A stretch of DNA of 64,000 nt. It comes from Clostridia bacterium. GTDB lineage: Bacteria > Bacillota > Clostridia > Oscillospirales > CAG-382. Location: contig JAFXEB010000016.1 in the NCBI GenBank assembly GCA_017521025.1, positions 1 to 64,000 of the forward strand, written 5' to 3'. Of the stretch, positions 24,005-32,834 are shown piece after piece. Position 1 is the first letter of the stretch. Each line of letters begins with the position of its first letter. The position numbers and the translations under genes are program-made. The notes under the pieces were generated by a model that did no database searches, was not told the DNA's origin, and saw nothing but the letters and a program-made list of their open reading frames with translations.

Positions 24005-24877
24005 TTATTTACCGTAGTTTTCTAAAAAGATGATAAGTGCGCCTGCCTTGCCTGCGTTGTTGCCAAGGGAGCAGGGAAGTATCTCGGTATACTCCTCAAG
24101 CTTCTCAAACATCTCGTACACCTTTGCCTTAAGGTCTGCCATAAAGCGCTTGGATCCGCTGATGCCGCCGCCTACAAGGAACACCTCAGGGTCAAGAGCA
24201 ACACATACATTGCCTATGCAAAATGCGATGTCGCTAAGCCACTCGTCATAAATAGCCTTGACAGTAGGCTCGCTGTCCAGCATCTCCATAACAGCCCTGC
24301 CGTTCACCTCTCTGCCCAGCGCCTCGGTGCAGCGCTTGGAAAGCACGCTGGTAGCCTTTGCGTAACGGGGAACAAACTTGCCCTCCTCGTCACGCTCGTA
24401 GCCCGTCAGTGCAAAGCCGTATTCGCCTGCCTTGAAGCTCTTGCCTCTGAAAAGCTTGCCGTCTGTTATGATAGCGCCGCCGATGCCGGTGCCAACTGTC
24501 ATGGCACAAATGGTCTTTCTGCCCTTGCCTGCGCCGATAACGCTCTCGGCAAGTGCGGCACAGTTGCTGTCGTTCTCCACAGATATGCGGTAGCCCGTAA
24601 GCTCTGCCAGCTTCTCCTTAAGGTTGTACTTGGTAAAACGCTCACTGCAGCCGTAGTCGGTGTTCTCGCCGGTCTCGGGGTTGATAAAGCCTGCCATAGA
24701 AATAGCAACGCCGCCGTAGCCCTCGCCATAGCTCTTGATAACCTCTACAAGCTGTGCCAAAAACTCCTCGGGGTCATATTTTGTGGGGGTCTCGCCTGCC
24801 AGCTCCTCTACAAAGTTTTCGTCCATAACTGCATGTTTGATAAAGGTGCCGCCAATGTCCAGAACAATGTACTTCAA
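24005..24877 (-). CDS. ROK-family sugar kinase (beta-glucoside kinase or glucokinase)
   Basis: 290 residues. ATP-binding start YIVLDIGGTFIKHAVMDEN, second phosphate loop AMTVGTGIGGAII, and the catalytic Asp in VENDSNCAALAES. The Cys-rich zinc motif common in many ROK proteins is not seen. TTG start at 24877 with AGGAGG eight bases upstream. Next to the GH4 gene, the natural reading is a BglK-type kinase that phosphorylates beta-glucosides such as cellobiose before GH4 cleavage; a plain glucokinase is the alternative. Confidence 0.85.
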   Translation of the reverse strand: MKYIVLDIGGTFIKHAVMDENFVEELAGETPTKYDPEEFLAQLVEVIKSYGEGYGGVAISMAGFINPETGENTDYGCSERFTKYNLKEKLAELTGYRISVENDSNCAALAESVIGAGKGRKTICAMTVGTGIGGAIITDGKLFRGKSFKAGEYGFALTGYERDEEGKFVPRYAKATSVLSKRCTEALGREVNGRAVMEMLDSEPTVKAIYDEWLSDIAFCIGNVCVALDPEVFLVGGGISGSKRFMADLKAKVYEMFEKLEEYTEILPCSLGNNAGKAGALIIFLENYGK

Positions 24878-24897
24878 AATCCTGTCCTCCTATATGT

Positions 24898-25623
24898 CTA
24901 CTTTTTATCTATCAGCTTTTCAAGCCCCGACACACGCTCCTCAAGAGCACGTATCATCTGGCTTACAGGGTCGGGTATATGTATGTGGTCCATCTCGCCC
25001 GTCAGCTTCTTGTCCTTGCAAACAGGCTTGGCGGGTATGCCCACGGCAGTGGTGTCCTCAGGTACTTCGCAAAGCACCACCGCCCCTGCGGCTATTTTTG
25101 CGCCGTCGCCTACCTTGAAGGGGCCAAGCACCTTGGCGCCTGCACCCACCATAACACGGTTGCCAAGGGTCGGGTGTCTCTTGCCCGTATCCTTGCCCGT
25201 ACCGCCAAGGGTAACGCCCTGATATATGGTGCAGTAATCTCCTATCACCGTAGTCTCACCTATCACAACGCCCATACCGTGGTCGATAAACAGACATTTG
25301 CCGATAGTGGCGCCGGGGTGTATCTCTATCCCCGTCCAAGCCCGTGCCGCCTGACTTATCGCCCTTGCCGCAAGGGTGTAGCCCCTCTTGTGCAATCTGT
25401 GGGCTATCCTGTGGGCGGCAACAGCGTGCACACCCGAATACAGCAATACTATCTCCGCCGTGCCCGTTGCCGCAGGGTCGTGCTTCTTGACGTTGTTTAT
25501 ATACTCGTCAAAGCACGCCTTTTGCTTTTTTATAAAGGAAATATATCTCCCTGCCCCTTCGGCAACACGCATCGCTCTATCCAGATACTTTTCGGGCAGA
25601 CTTATGTTGATGTTAACGCCCAT
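24898..25623 (-). CDS. cysE: Serine O-acetyltransferase
   Basis: 241 residues from ATG 25623. It makes O-acetylserine for cysteine synthesis. Left-handed beta-helix hexapeptide repeats carry the family core FIDHGMGVVIGETTVIGDYC and IYQGVTLGGTGKDTGKRHP. The N-terminal helical domain is about 110 residues long. It follows the TSCPD gene by four bases. Confidence 0.94.
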   Translation of the reverse strand: MGVNINISLPEKYLDRAMRVAEGAGRYISFIKKQKACFDEYINNVKKHDPAATGTAEIVLLYSGVHAVAAHRIAHRLHKRGYTLAARAISQAARAWTGIEIHPGATIGKCLFIDHGMGVVIGETTVIGDYCTIYQGVTLGGTGKDTGKRHPTLGNRVMVGAGAKVLGPFKVGDGAKIAAGAVVLCEVPEDTTAVGIPAKPVCKDKKLTGEMDHIHIPDPVSQMIRALEERVSGLEKLIDKK

Positions 25624-25627
25624 CGCC

Positions 25628-25888
25628 TTAAATCCCCTGCTTCTCAGCCGCCGCCGCAAGCGCCTTCGCAAGCTGGTCTGCGCAGGAGGTGCTCTTAAAG
25701 CCGCAGGTGTTGCCCTCCGTGCGTGCTATAACGTCTTTGTAATTCCAACCCTCAAGTATACGGGCGATAGCCTTAAGGTTGCCGTTACAGCCCCCTGTAA
25801 ATTCTATACCGTGTACGGTGCCGTCCTCTGCCAGCTCAAAGCTGACATCTCTGGCGCAAACACCGCTTGTTCTGAATTTGTGTGTCAT
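25628..25888 (-). CDS. Small TSCPD-domain protein (TIGR03905-type)
   Basis: 86 residues. The motif TGGCNGNLKAIARILEG followed by CGFKSTSCADQLAKAL matches the TSCPD domain, known from the C-terminus of some B12-dependent ribonucleotide reductases and as stand-alone proteins. Four conserved Cys suggest metal binding; function is not established. Its ATG overlaps the end of the TetR gene by four bases. Confidence 0.88.
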   Translation of the reverse strand: MTHKFRTSGVCARDVSFELAEDGTVHGIEFTGGCNGNLKAIARILEGWNYKDVIARTEGNTCGFKSTSCADQLAKALAAAAEKQGI

Positions 25889-26502
25889 TGTATATCGTCC
25901 TCGCCTTCAGTAATAGCCTTCAGTGCAAGCTCAGCATCGTCTATTATCCTGCCCACTATATCACGGAAAATAGCGATAGCATCTTCGTTATCATGCACCT
26001 CTTTGTTCCGTATCATACATACTGTGCCGTACATATATGCACGGATAGAGTACAATACCTTTTGCGTAAGCTCTGTGCTTGCCCCCGTAAAAATGTCGTT
26101 TATCATCTCTGTTATCGGCTCAGAAACACGGGTGCGTATACCGCTTACTGCGCTCCCCTCGTCTGAATGGAGGGTGAGTATGGTCATATACGAGGGGGTC
26201 GCCAGCAGAAATCGCACATAGGCAACGCACAGCTCCGTAAGCCGCTTTTTAGTGGGCGCCTTATCATACACCGCCAAAACCTGATCCCTCAGCATATACC
26301 AACGTGTCTTGATGTAATCCATCAGGGCAATAAGCAGCTCTTCTTTATTCTTGAAATGCTTATAAGGAGCGGCACAGGATACGTTGCAGATATTAGCAAC
26401 ACGGCGCAGAGAAAAATCGTTAAAGCCGTGATTCTCCAGCTCCTTTATGCCTGCCACAAGTAATCGCTCTCTTATGCTTTCCTCAGCCTTGTTGTAGCGC
26501 AT
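25885..26502 (-). CDS. TetR/AcrR-family transcriptional regulator
   Basis: 205 residues. N-terminal HTH: SIRERLLVAGIKELENHG, FSLRRVANICNVSCAAPYKH, FKNKEELLIALMDY, the standard TetR pattern. The C-terminal ligand domain has no assignable ligand. First gene of the minus-strand run to ahcY, with its own promoter at 26557-26585, and divergent from the aromatic-amino-acid operon, so it could control either side. Confidence 0.93.
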   Translation of the reverse strand: MRYNKAEESIRERLLVAGIKELENHGFNDFSLRRVANICNVSCAAPYKHFKNKEELLIALMDYIKTRWYMLRDQVLAVYDKAPTKKRLTELCVAYVRFLLATPSYMTILTLHSDEGSAVSGIRTRVSEPITEMINDIFTGASTELTQKVLYSIRAYMYGTVCMIRNKEVHDNEDAIAIFRDIVGRIIDDAELALKAITEGEDDIQ

Positions 26503-26556
26503 AGGGTGCCCCTCCTTTCCCGTTTGCGGTAATACAAAACAAGTAAACCCACAATC

Positions 26557-26585
26557 ATTATAATACTACTTTCTCCTTTTTACAA
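26557..26585 (-). promoter_or_regulatory. Promoter of the tetR-cysE-ahcY run
   Basis: Minus-strand TTGTAA (26580-26585), 17-base spacer, TATAAT (26557-26562). Confidence 0.8.
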
Positions 26586-26636
26586 GAACAATTTTTTCAT
26601 ATAGGTAAAAAATACGTCTTTTTTAGAAAAAAGCTC

Positions 26637-26665
26637 TTGACAATCGAGAAAAAGAGGTCTATACT
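26637..26665 (+). promoter_or_regulatory. Promoter of the aromatic operon
   Basis: TTGACA (26637-26642), 17-base spacer, TATACT (26660-26665). Transcription would start near 26672, inside the palindrome that follows. Confidence 0.9.
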
Positions 26666-26671
26666 GTGCGC

Positions 26672-26690
26672 AGGTTAACACCGTTAACCT
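26672..26690. promoter_or_regulatory. Palindromic operator candidate at the aro start site
   Basis: AGGTTAAC-ACC-GTTAACCT, a perfect 8-bp inverted repeat with 3-base centre, placed right at the expected transcription start. Size and symmetry suit a dimeric HTH repressor. The adjacent TetR protein is one candidate; no second copy was seen at the tetR promoter. Confidence 0.7.
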
Positions 26691-26719
26691 AAAGAATCTA
26701 CACTACGGAGGTAGGCTTT

Positions 26720-27820
26720 ATGACAGAGCTTGAAAGAGCAAGAAGGGATATAGATGAGATAGATCGTGCTATGGCGGAGCTGTTTTGCCGCCGTATGATC
26801 GCTTCTCGCTCGATAGCGGAATATAAAAAGGAGCATGGGCTTGCGGTATATGACCCCGCCAGAGAGGCCGCTGTTATAGAAAAAGCATCAGGCAGGGTGA
26901 CCGACCAGCTTTTGCGTGAGTATTATGTGAGCTTTCTCGGCGACCTTATGAAGACCTCCAAGGCGTATCAGACCAGACTTATGGAGGGGATGAGGGTTGC
27001 CTTCAGCGGTACCCTCGGTGCTTTTGCTCATATCGCCGCCACAAGGCTTTTTCCTGCCGCTACGGCGGTGCCCTACAAGGATTTTGCCGCCGCCTACGCC
27101 GCAGTAGAGAAGGGTGAGTGCGATGCGGTGGTGCTTCCTGTTGAGAACAGCTACAACGGAGAGGTAGGTCAGGTGACCGACCTTATGTTCTCGGGCAGTC
27201 TCTACGTTAACCGTGTTGTGGAGTTCGCCATAGATCAGGACCTGCTTGTATGCGAGGGCGCAAGCCTTGCAGACATAAAAACCGTGGTCAGCCATCCTCA
27301 GGCTTTGGGTCAGTGCGCTGAGTATATCAGGGCAAAGGGCTTTGCCACCGAGGAGTACGGCAACACCGCCCTTGCGGCGAAATACGTTGCCGAAAAGGGC
27401 GACAGGAGTGTTGCCGCCATAGCCAGCGCCGAGGCGGCTCATCTGTTCGGACTTACGGTGCTTGAGCGCAACATCAATACCGACCGTGGCAACACCACCC
27501 GTTTTGCCGTGATGACAAGGGCAGAAAACATCCTTCACGGCAAGGAGGGGAATGAGCTTTGCTCGCTGGTGCTCTTCACAGTAAAGCACGAGGCAGGCGC
27601 ACTTGCAAAGGCGCTTGATATCGTAGGTCTCCACGGCTACAATATGCGTGTACTGCGCTCCCGTCCCGTAAAGGACAAGAAATGGAGCTACTATTTCTAC
27701 GCAGAGATAGAGGGCGATATACGCACCACGGCAGGGGAGGATATGCTCAGGATGCTTGGGCGCTTCTGCGATAGGCTCAAGCCCATCGGCACCTACACCA
27801 AAGGGGAGAAGGATATATGA
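26720..27820 (+). CDS. pheA: Bifunctional chorismate mutase/prephenate dehydratase (P-protein)
   Basis: 366 residues. An AroQ-type chorismate mutase at about 1-90 (RRDIDEIDRAMAELFCRRM) is followed by prephenate dehydratase at about 95-275 (FSGTLGAFAHIAA, VLPVENSYNGEVGQV, and the dehydratase TTRF in GNTTRFAVM). A C-terminal ACT domain (SLVLFTVKHEAGALAKALDI) senses phenylalanine in the family; the usual ESRP is RSRP here, so feedback may differ. It leads from chorismate to phenylpyruvate. GGAGG precedes the ATG. First gene of the seven-gene aromatic operon, overlapping aroB by four bases. Confidence 0.96.
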   Translation: MTELERARRDIDEIDRAMAELFCRRMIASRSIAEYKKEHGLAVYDPAREAAVIEKASGRVTDQLLREYYVSFLGDLMKTSKAYQTRLMEGMRVAFSGTLGAFAHIAATRLFPAATAVPYKDFAAAYAAVEKGECDAVVLPVENSYNGEVGQVTDLMFSGSLYVNRVVEFAIDQDLLVCEGASLADIKTVVSHPQALGQCAEYIRAKGFATEEYGNTALAAKYVAEKGDRSVAAIASAEAAHLFGLTVLERNINTDRGNTTRFAVMTRAENILHGKEGNELCSLVLFTVKHEAGALAKALDIVGLHGYNMRVLRSRPVKDKKWSYYFYAEIEGDIRTTAGEDMLRMLGRFCDRLKPIGTYTKGEKDI

Positions 27821-28839
27821 CTTTAAGGGTTGATCTGCCTCAGGGCGGCTATGATATAGTTATTGAGAGGGGAGTGCTTGCCGAGGCGGGCAAGCAGCTT
27901 GACCTGAAAAGGCGTTGCCTTGTGGTAACTGACGACGGCGTACCTGCGGAATATGCGGCGACGGTTGCCGCCGCCTGCGAGACGGCGACTGTGGTTACTT
28001 TACCCTGCGGCGAGGCAAGCAAGAGCCTTGCTAATTTTGAACTGCTTTGCCGTGCTATGCTGGAGGCAGAGCTTTCACGCTCGGACTGCGTTGTTGCCGT
28101 TGGCGGCGGTGTGGTGGGCGACCTTGCGGGCTTTGCTGCCGCCTGCTATATGAGGGGTATCGACTTTTACAACATCCCCACCACTCTGCTTTCTCAGGTG
28201 GATTCCTCTGTGGGCGGTAAAACAGCGGTGGATTTTTGCGGTGTAAAGAACATTATCGGCGCCTTTCATCAACCAAAAAAGGTGCTTATCGACCCCAACG
28301 TGCTGTCTACCCTGCATCCCCGTCACGTTGCCGCAGGTCTTGCCGAGGCTTTGAAGATGGGTATGACCTCCGACAGAACCCTGTACGAGCTTTTCCGTCA
28401 GGGCAAGGCGAGGGAGCAGATAGATAAGGTGATAGAGCTTGCACTGAGGATAAAGATATCCGTGGTGGAGCAGGACGAAAGGGAGGGCGGACTTCGCCGT
28501 ATACTCAATTTCGGTCACACACTCGGCCACGGCATAGAGGCGCTTCAGGGCGAGGACGGCTACTATCACGGCGAGTGCGTGGCGCTGGGGATGATACCTA
28601 TGTGCGGTGACGGCATAAGGGCAGAGCTTGTGGAGATACTGGATTCTCTTGGACTCCCCACAAGGCTTAACGTAGACCTTGAGGAGGCGCTTGCCTTTGC
28701 CGACCACGATAAAAAATGCGAAAAGGGCGGTGTGCTCGTTATAAGAGTGGACACCGTTGGCGAATATATTATAGAAAAGCTTCCCTTACCCCTGTGGAAA
28801 CAGATGATAAGGGAGCGTATGCAGGAGGGCAAGGAATGA
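27817..28839 (+). CDS. aroB: 3-dehydroquinate synthase
   Basis: 340 residues; closes DAHP to 3-dehydroquinate with NAD and a metal. Family motifs: VVAVGGGVVGDLAGFAAACY, IPTTLLSQVDSSVGGKTAVD and metal-ligand region LNFGHTLGHGIEAL. Overlaps pheA at its start and aroC at its end (ATGA), indicating coupled translation. Confidence 0.97.
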   Translation: MTLRVDLPQGGYDIVIERGVLAEAGKQLDLKRRCLVVTDDGVPAEYAATVAAACETATVVTLPCGEASKSLANFELLCRAMLEAELSRSDCVVAVGGGVVGDLAGFAAACYMRGIDFYNIPTTLLSQVDSSVGGKTAVDFCGVKNIIGAFHQPKKVLIDPNVLSTLHPRHVAAGLAEALKMGMTSDRTLYELFRQGKAREQIDKVIELALRIKISVVEQDEREGGLRRILNFGHTLGHGIEALQGEDGYYHGECVALGMIPMCGDGIRAELVEILDSLGLPTRLNVDLEEALAFADHDKKCEKGGVLVIRVDTVGEYIIEKLPLPLWKQMIRERMQEGKE

Positions 28840-29936
28840 GCAACCGAATAGGCGACCTTATTACCTTTACTCTTTTCGGCGAGAGTCACGGCGCAGAGAT
28901 AGGCGTTGTGGCAGAGGGATTGCCCCACGGCATCCCTGTGGATACCGATGCGATAGACAGACAGCTATCCCGCCGCCGTCCCTCGGGTGCTATCTCCACC
29001 GCAAGGCGTGAGACGGACCCCTACCGCATAGTAAGCGGCGTTTTCGGCGGCTATACCACGGGCGCACCGATATGCCTCACTATCTCTAACGGCGACACCA
29101 AAAGCAAGGACTATGAGGAGCTTAGCTACCGCCCCCGTCCCGGTCACGCCGATTACGTTTCCCTTGTGAAATACGGCGGCTACGGTGACTACCGTGGCGG
29201 CGGTCACTTCTCGGGCAGGCTTACGGCACCCCTTACCGCTATGGGCGCACTGGTGGGCTCTGCACTGGAGTCGAGGGGCATAAGGATAGGCGCACACATA
29301 TATTCCGTGGGGGACATAAAGGACACCCCCTTCACTCCCACCGATCATCAGCTTGCGGCGGCAGGAGAGGGCTTTCCCACTATTGACAAGGCGGCAGGGG
29401 AGCGGATGGAGCAGTATATGAAGGACGCCGCCGCAGAGGGCGACAGCGTTGGCGGCGTTATTGAGATTGCCGTAACGGGCGTGCCCGCAGGGGTGGGCGA
29501 GCCTTGGTTCGACGGTGTGGAGAGTGCCATGGCAAGGGCGCTGTTCGGCATCCCTGCCGTAAAGGGCGTGGAGTTTGGCGCAGGCTTCGGCATCTGCGGT
29601 ATGAAGGGCAGCGAGGCAAACGATCCCTTCTACAAGGACGGCGAGGGCAGGGTGCTTACCAAAAGCAACAACAACGGGGGCATAAACGGCGGCATCACCA
29701 ACGGTATGCCCATAATAATACGGATTGCAGTAAAGCCTACACCCTCCGTATTCAAGGAGCAGAAGACCCTGAACCTGAGGACGGGTGAGGTGGAGAGCCT
29801 TTCTATAAAGGGCAGGCATGACCCTGCGATAATCCACCGTGCCGTGCCCGTGGCAGAGAGCGTGGCGGCTATGGTTATGGCAGACCTGCTGGCTAAGAGA
29901 TACGGACCTCTGTGGCTTAAAGGAGAAGATAAATAG
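28836..29936 (+). CDS. aroC: Chorismate synthase
   Basis: 366 residues from the ATG at 28836 that overlaps the aroB stop; ribosome site GGAGG lies within aroB. It turns EPSP into chorismate with reduced FMN. Motifs: TLFGESHGAEIGVVAEGLPH, RPGHADY, GGGHFSGRLTAPL and the C-terminal GRHDPAIIHRAVPVAE. The gene ends two bases before aroE-aroK. Confidence 0.97.
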   Translation: MSNRIGDLITFTLFGESHGAEIGVVAEGLPHGIPVDTDAIDRQLSRRRPSGAISTARRETDPYRIVSGVFGGYTTGAPICLTISNGDTKSKDYEELSYRPRPGHADYVSLVKYGGYGDYRGGGHFSGRLTAPLTAMGALVGSALESRGIRIGAHIYSVGDIKDTPFTPTDHQLAAAGEGFPTIDKAAGERMEQYMKDAAAEGDSVGGVIEIAVTGVPAGVGEPWFDGVESAMARALFGIPAVKGVEFGAGFGICGMKGSEANDPFYKDGEGRVLTKSNNNGGINGGITNGMPIIIRIAVKPTPSVFKEQKTLNLRTGEVESLSIKGRHDPAIIHRAVPVAESVAAMVMADLLAKRYGPLWLKGEDK

Positions 29937-29938
29937 TT

Positions 29939-31180
29939 ATGGAATACGGACTGATCGGCGAAAGGCTCGGGCACTCCTTTTCCGCTGATATACACCGTGA
30001 GCTCGGCGGCTACGGCTACGAGCTGCGGGAGATAGCGAGGGAGGCTCTCGGCGGCTTTATGGAAAACGCCGACTTTAAAGGAATAAACGTGACCATCCCC
30101 TATAAAGAGGCGGTAATACCGTATCTGCACAGCATAGACGGCGGTGCCGCCGCTATCGGAGCAGTAAACACCGTGGTAAAGCGCCATGGCAAGCTATACG
30201 GCTACAACACCGACTTTATGGGGATGAAAGCCTTGCTTGAGCGCATCGGTGCCGACCCTAAGGGCAAAAAGACCCTGATATTGGGCACGGGCGGCACGTC
30301 AAAAACGGCGGTTGCTGTGGTAAAGGCCATGGGCGGTACAGAGATATACCGTGTGAGCCGTAGCGGTGCGGAGGGTGCCGTTACCTATGAGCAGGCGTAC
30401 AGCGAGCACAGTGACAGCGCACTTATCATAAACACTACCCCCGTGGGTATGTACCCTAAGGCAGAGGGCTATCCCATAGACGTTTCAGCCTTCACGGGGC
30501 TTAAATGGGTGGCAGATGCAGTATATAACCCCCTGCGCACCCGTCTCGTTCAGGAGGCGAGAGAGCAGGGAGCGGTGGCAGGGGGCGGTTTGTATATGCT
30601 TGTGGCTCAGGCGGTGTTCGCTTCGGAGCTGTTTCTTGACAGGAGCTATGCTGCAGGCACCGTGGAGCGGATATATGAAAAGCTACTCTCTTCCAAAGAG
30701 AATATAGTGCTTATCGGTATGCCTGCCAGCGGTAAGAGCACCGTTGGCGCCTTGCTTGCGGCACGGCTGGGCAGAGCGCTTGTTGATACCGATGCCCTTG
30801 TGGTGGAGCACGCAGGGATGGATATACCCACCATATTTGAGCGTGAGGGTGAGGCATCCTTCCGTGACAGAGAGACCGAAGGGGTAAAGGAGGCAGGGCT
30901 TATGTCAGGGGCAGTCATTGCCACAGGCGGCGGTGCCGTGCTCAGAGAGGAGAACGTAAGTGCCCTTAAGCAAAACGGCAGGCTCTATTTCCTCGACCGC
31001 CCCCTTGATATGCTTATGCCCACCGAGGACAGACCCTTGTCCCGTAGCAGAGAGACCCTTGAGAGGCGGTACAAGGAGCGTTACGGCATATACAGCAGTG
31101 TTGCCGACTGCAGAATAGATAACAGCACCACCGCAGACGCTGCGGTTGAGATGATAGAAAAGGAGTTCTTTGGCAGATGA
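29939..31180 (+). CDS. aroE-aroK: Shikimate dehydrogenase-shikimate kinase fusion
   Basis: 413 residues. AroE domain, about 1-255: YGLIGERLGHSFSADIHREL, GINVTIPYKEAVIPYL, dinucleotide loop LILGTGGTSKTAV. AroK domain, about 256-413: P-loop IVLIGMPASGKSTVGALLAA, shikimate-binding VDTDALV and GEASFRDRE, GGGAV, lid DRPLSRS. The two consecutive steps (dehydroshikimate to shikimate to shikimate-3-phosphate) are carried by one chain with no separate start between them. AroE-AroK fusions occur here and there in bacteria. Its stop overlaps aroQ. Confidence 0.95.
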   Translation: MEYGLIGERLGHSFSADIHRELGGYGYELREIAREALGGFMENADFKGINVTIPYKEAVIPYLHSIDGGAAAIGAVNTVVKRHGKLYGYNTDFMGMKALLERIGADPKGKKTLILGTGGTSKTAVAVVKAMGGTEIYRVSRSGAEGAVTYEQAYSEHSDSALIINTTPVGMYPKAEGYPIDVSAFTGLKWVADAVYNPLRTRLVQEAREQGAVAGGGLYMLVAQAVFASELFLDRSYAAGTVERIYEKLLSSKENIVLIGMPASGKSTVGALLAARLGRALVDTDALVVEHAGMDIPTIFEREGEASFRDRETEGVKEAGLMSGAVIATGGGAVLREENVSALKQNGRLYFLDRPLDMLMPTEDRPLSRSRETLERRYKERYGIYSSVADCRIDNSTTADAAVEMIEKEFFGR

Positions 31181-31620
31181 AGATATTTGTACTGAACGGT
31201 CCCAACCTTAACCTTTTGGGCGTGCGTGAGCCTGAGGTTTACGGCAGAGGCACTTATGCTGAGCTGTGCGAGATGATAAGCCTTTACGGGGCAGAGCGGG
31301 ATATAGAGGTAGAATTTCGCCAGACCAATTGCGAGGGCACTCTTGTAGACTATATACACGAGGCGTTTTATGACGGTGCCGACGGTATAGTTATCAATCC
31401 TGCCGCCTATACGCACACCAGCGTTGCTATACTTGATGCGGTAAAGAGCGTTGCGCTTCCTACCGTTGAGGTGCATATCAGCGACGTATCGCTGAGAGAG
31501 GATTTTCGTCAGAAAAGCTATATAAGAGCGGCTTGCGTGGCTACTGTTATGGGCAAGGGCTTTGGTGGCTACATTGAGGCGATAAAAATACTTGAAGACA
31601 TAATCGGGAGCAAAAGCTGA
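31177..31620 (+). CDS. aroQ: Type II 3-dehydroquinate dehydratase
   Basis: 147 residues, full length. Motifs: LNGPNLNLLGVREPEVYG with the flexible-loop Arg and catalytic Tyr, INPAAYTHTSVAI, and VEVHISDVSLREDFRQKS. Start overlaps the previous stop (ATGA); its own TGA shares a base with the aroA ATG. Confidence 0.96.
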   Translation: MKIFVLNGPNLNLLGVREPEVYGRGTYAELCEMISLYGAERDIEVEFRQTNCEGTLVDYIHEAFYDGADGIVINPAAYTHTSVAILDAVKSVALPTVEVHISDVSLREDFRQKSYIRAACVATVMGKGFGGYIEAIKILEDIIGSKS

Positions 31621-32834
31621 TGACAGTAAATATAAAGCCGGGCAGAGCCGTCGGTAAGGCAGTGGCTCCGCCCTCGAAAAGTATGGCGCACCGTCTGCTT
31701 ATCTGCGCAGGTATGTGTGTGGGCGAGAGTCTGATACACGGCGTATCCTACAGTGAGGACGTTTCTGCCACTATAGATTGCCTGCGCAATTTCGGTGCAG
31801 TGGTAGAGCGTGTGGGTGACGGCAGTACGGTAAGGGTAAAGGGCGTGGATATAAAGAACGCTTCGCCCAAGTCCACTCTTAAGTGCAGAGAAAGCGGTAG
31901 CACCCTACGCTTTTTCCTGCCAATGGCGCTGCTGTCGGGCGAGGAGGTAACTCTTACGGGTGCCCCCTCCTTGCTGAAACGCCCTATGACCGTGTACCGA
32001 GAGCTTTGCGAGTTCAAAAGCCTCGGCTATTCAGAGAGCAGTGACGGCATTACAGTAAAGGGACCTCTCCCTGCAGGGAGATATACCGTTTCGGGCAACA
32101 TAAGCAGTCAGTTTATAAGCGGTATGCTTTTTGCCCTCCCCTTTGTGGACGGCAACAGCTACATAAACGTGATACCTCCTATAGAGAGCAGACCCTATAT
32201 TGATATGACCCTTTCTGCCCTTGAGCAGTTTGGCATAAGCGTCAGGTGGAAGGATGACCACACCCTGTACATCGAGGGCAACCAATGCCCCACAGCCTGC
32301 GAGTGCAGTGTAGAGGGCGACTTTTCAAACAGTGCCTTTCTTGATGCGCTGAACATTTTGGGCGGTGAGGTAGTGATAGACGGCCTTTCCGAGGAAAGTC
32401 TGCAGGGTGACCGAGCCTATAACAGGATGTTTGAGCTTTTGGCGCTTGGGGCACCCGCCTTGCATATCGGCGACTGCCCCGATCTGGGCCCCGTGCTGTT
32501 TGCCCTGGCGGCGGCTTGTCACGGTGGCGTGTTCAGCGGCACAAGGCGCCTTAAGCTTAAGGAAAGTGACCGCTCTGCCGCTATGACCGAGGAGCTTTCA
32601 AAGTTCGGCGTGGCGTCTACAATAAACGAGGACAGTGTTGTCATATACCCTGCGGAGTTTCACGCACCCACCGAGCCGCTGTACGGTCACAACGACCACC
32701 GTATAGTGATGTCTCTTGCGGTGTTGCTCACCAAGGTTGGCGGCACTATCGAGGGTGCAGAGGCGGTAAGCAAAAGCTATCCCGAATTTTTTGACGTACT
32801 GCGCTCTTTGGGAGTGGAGGTGACAGAGCAATGA
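31620..32834 (+). CDS. aroA: 3-phosphoshikimate 1-carboxyvinyltransferase (EPSP synthase)
   Basis: 404 residues. PPSKSMAHRLLICA at the N-terminus, RESGSTLRFFLPMAL, SGNISSQFISGMLFAL, LKLKESDRSAAMTEEL and GHNDHRIVMSLAVL make the assignment firm. It joins PEP to shikimate-3-phosphate. At 404 residues it is slightly short for the family. It overlaps tyrA-aroF by four bases. Confidence 0.96.
   Translation: MTVNIKPGRAVGKAVAPPSKSMAHRLLICAGMCVGESLIHGVSYSEDVSATIDCLRNFGAVVERVGDGSTVRVKGVDIKNASPKSTLKCRESGSTLRFFLPMALLSGEEVTLTGAPSLLKRPMTVYRELCEFKSLGYSESSDGITVKGPLPAGRYTVSGNISSQFISGMLFALPFVDGNSYINVIPPIESRPYIDMTLSALEQFGISVRWKDDHTLYIEGNQCPTACECSVEGDFSNSAFLDALNILGGEVVIDGLSEESLQGDRAYNRMFELLALGAPALHIGDCPDLGPVLFALAAACHGGVFSGTRRLKLKESDRSAAMTEELSKFGVASTINEDSVVIYPAEFHAPTEPLYGHNDHRIVMSLAVLLTKVGGTIEGAEAVSKSYPEFFDVLRSLGVEVTEQ

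Noticed and set aside
22516-24033. Long plus-strand open frame (about 500 codons) opposite ahcY and GH4
   Set aside because: It lies antisense to two well-recognised enzymes with good ribosome sites; its product is low-complexity and matches no family.
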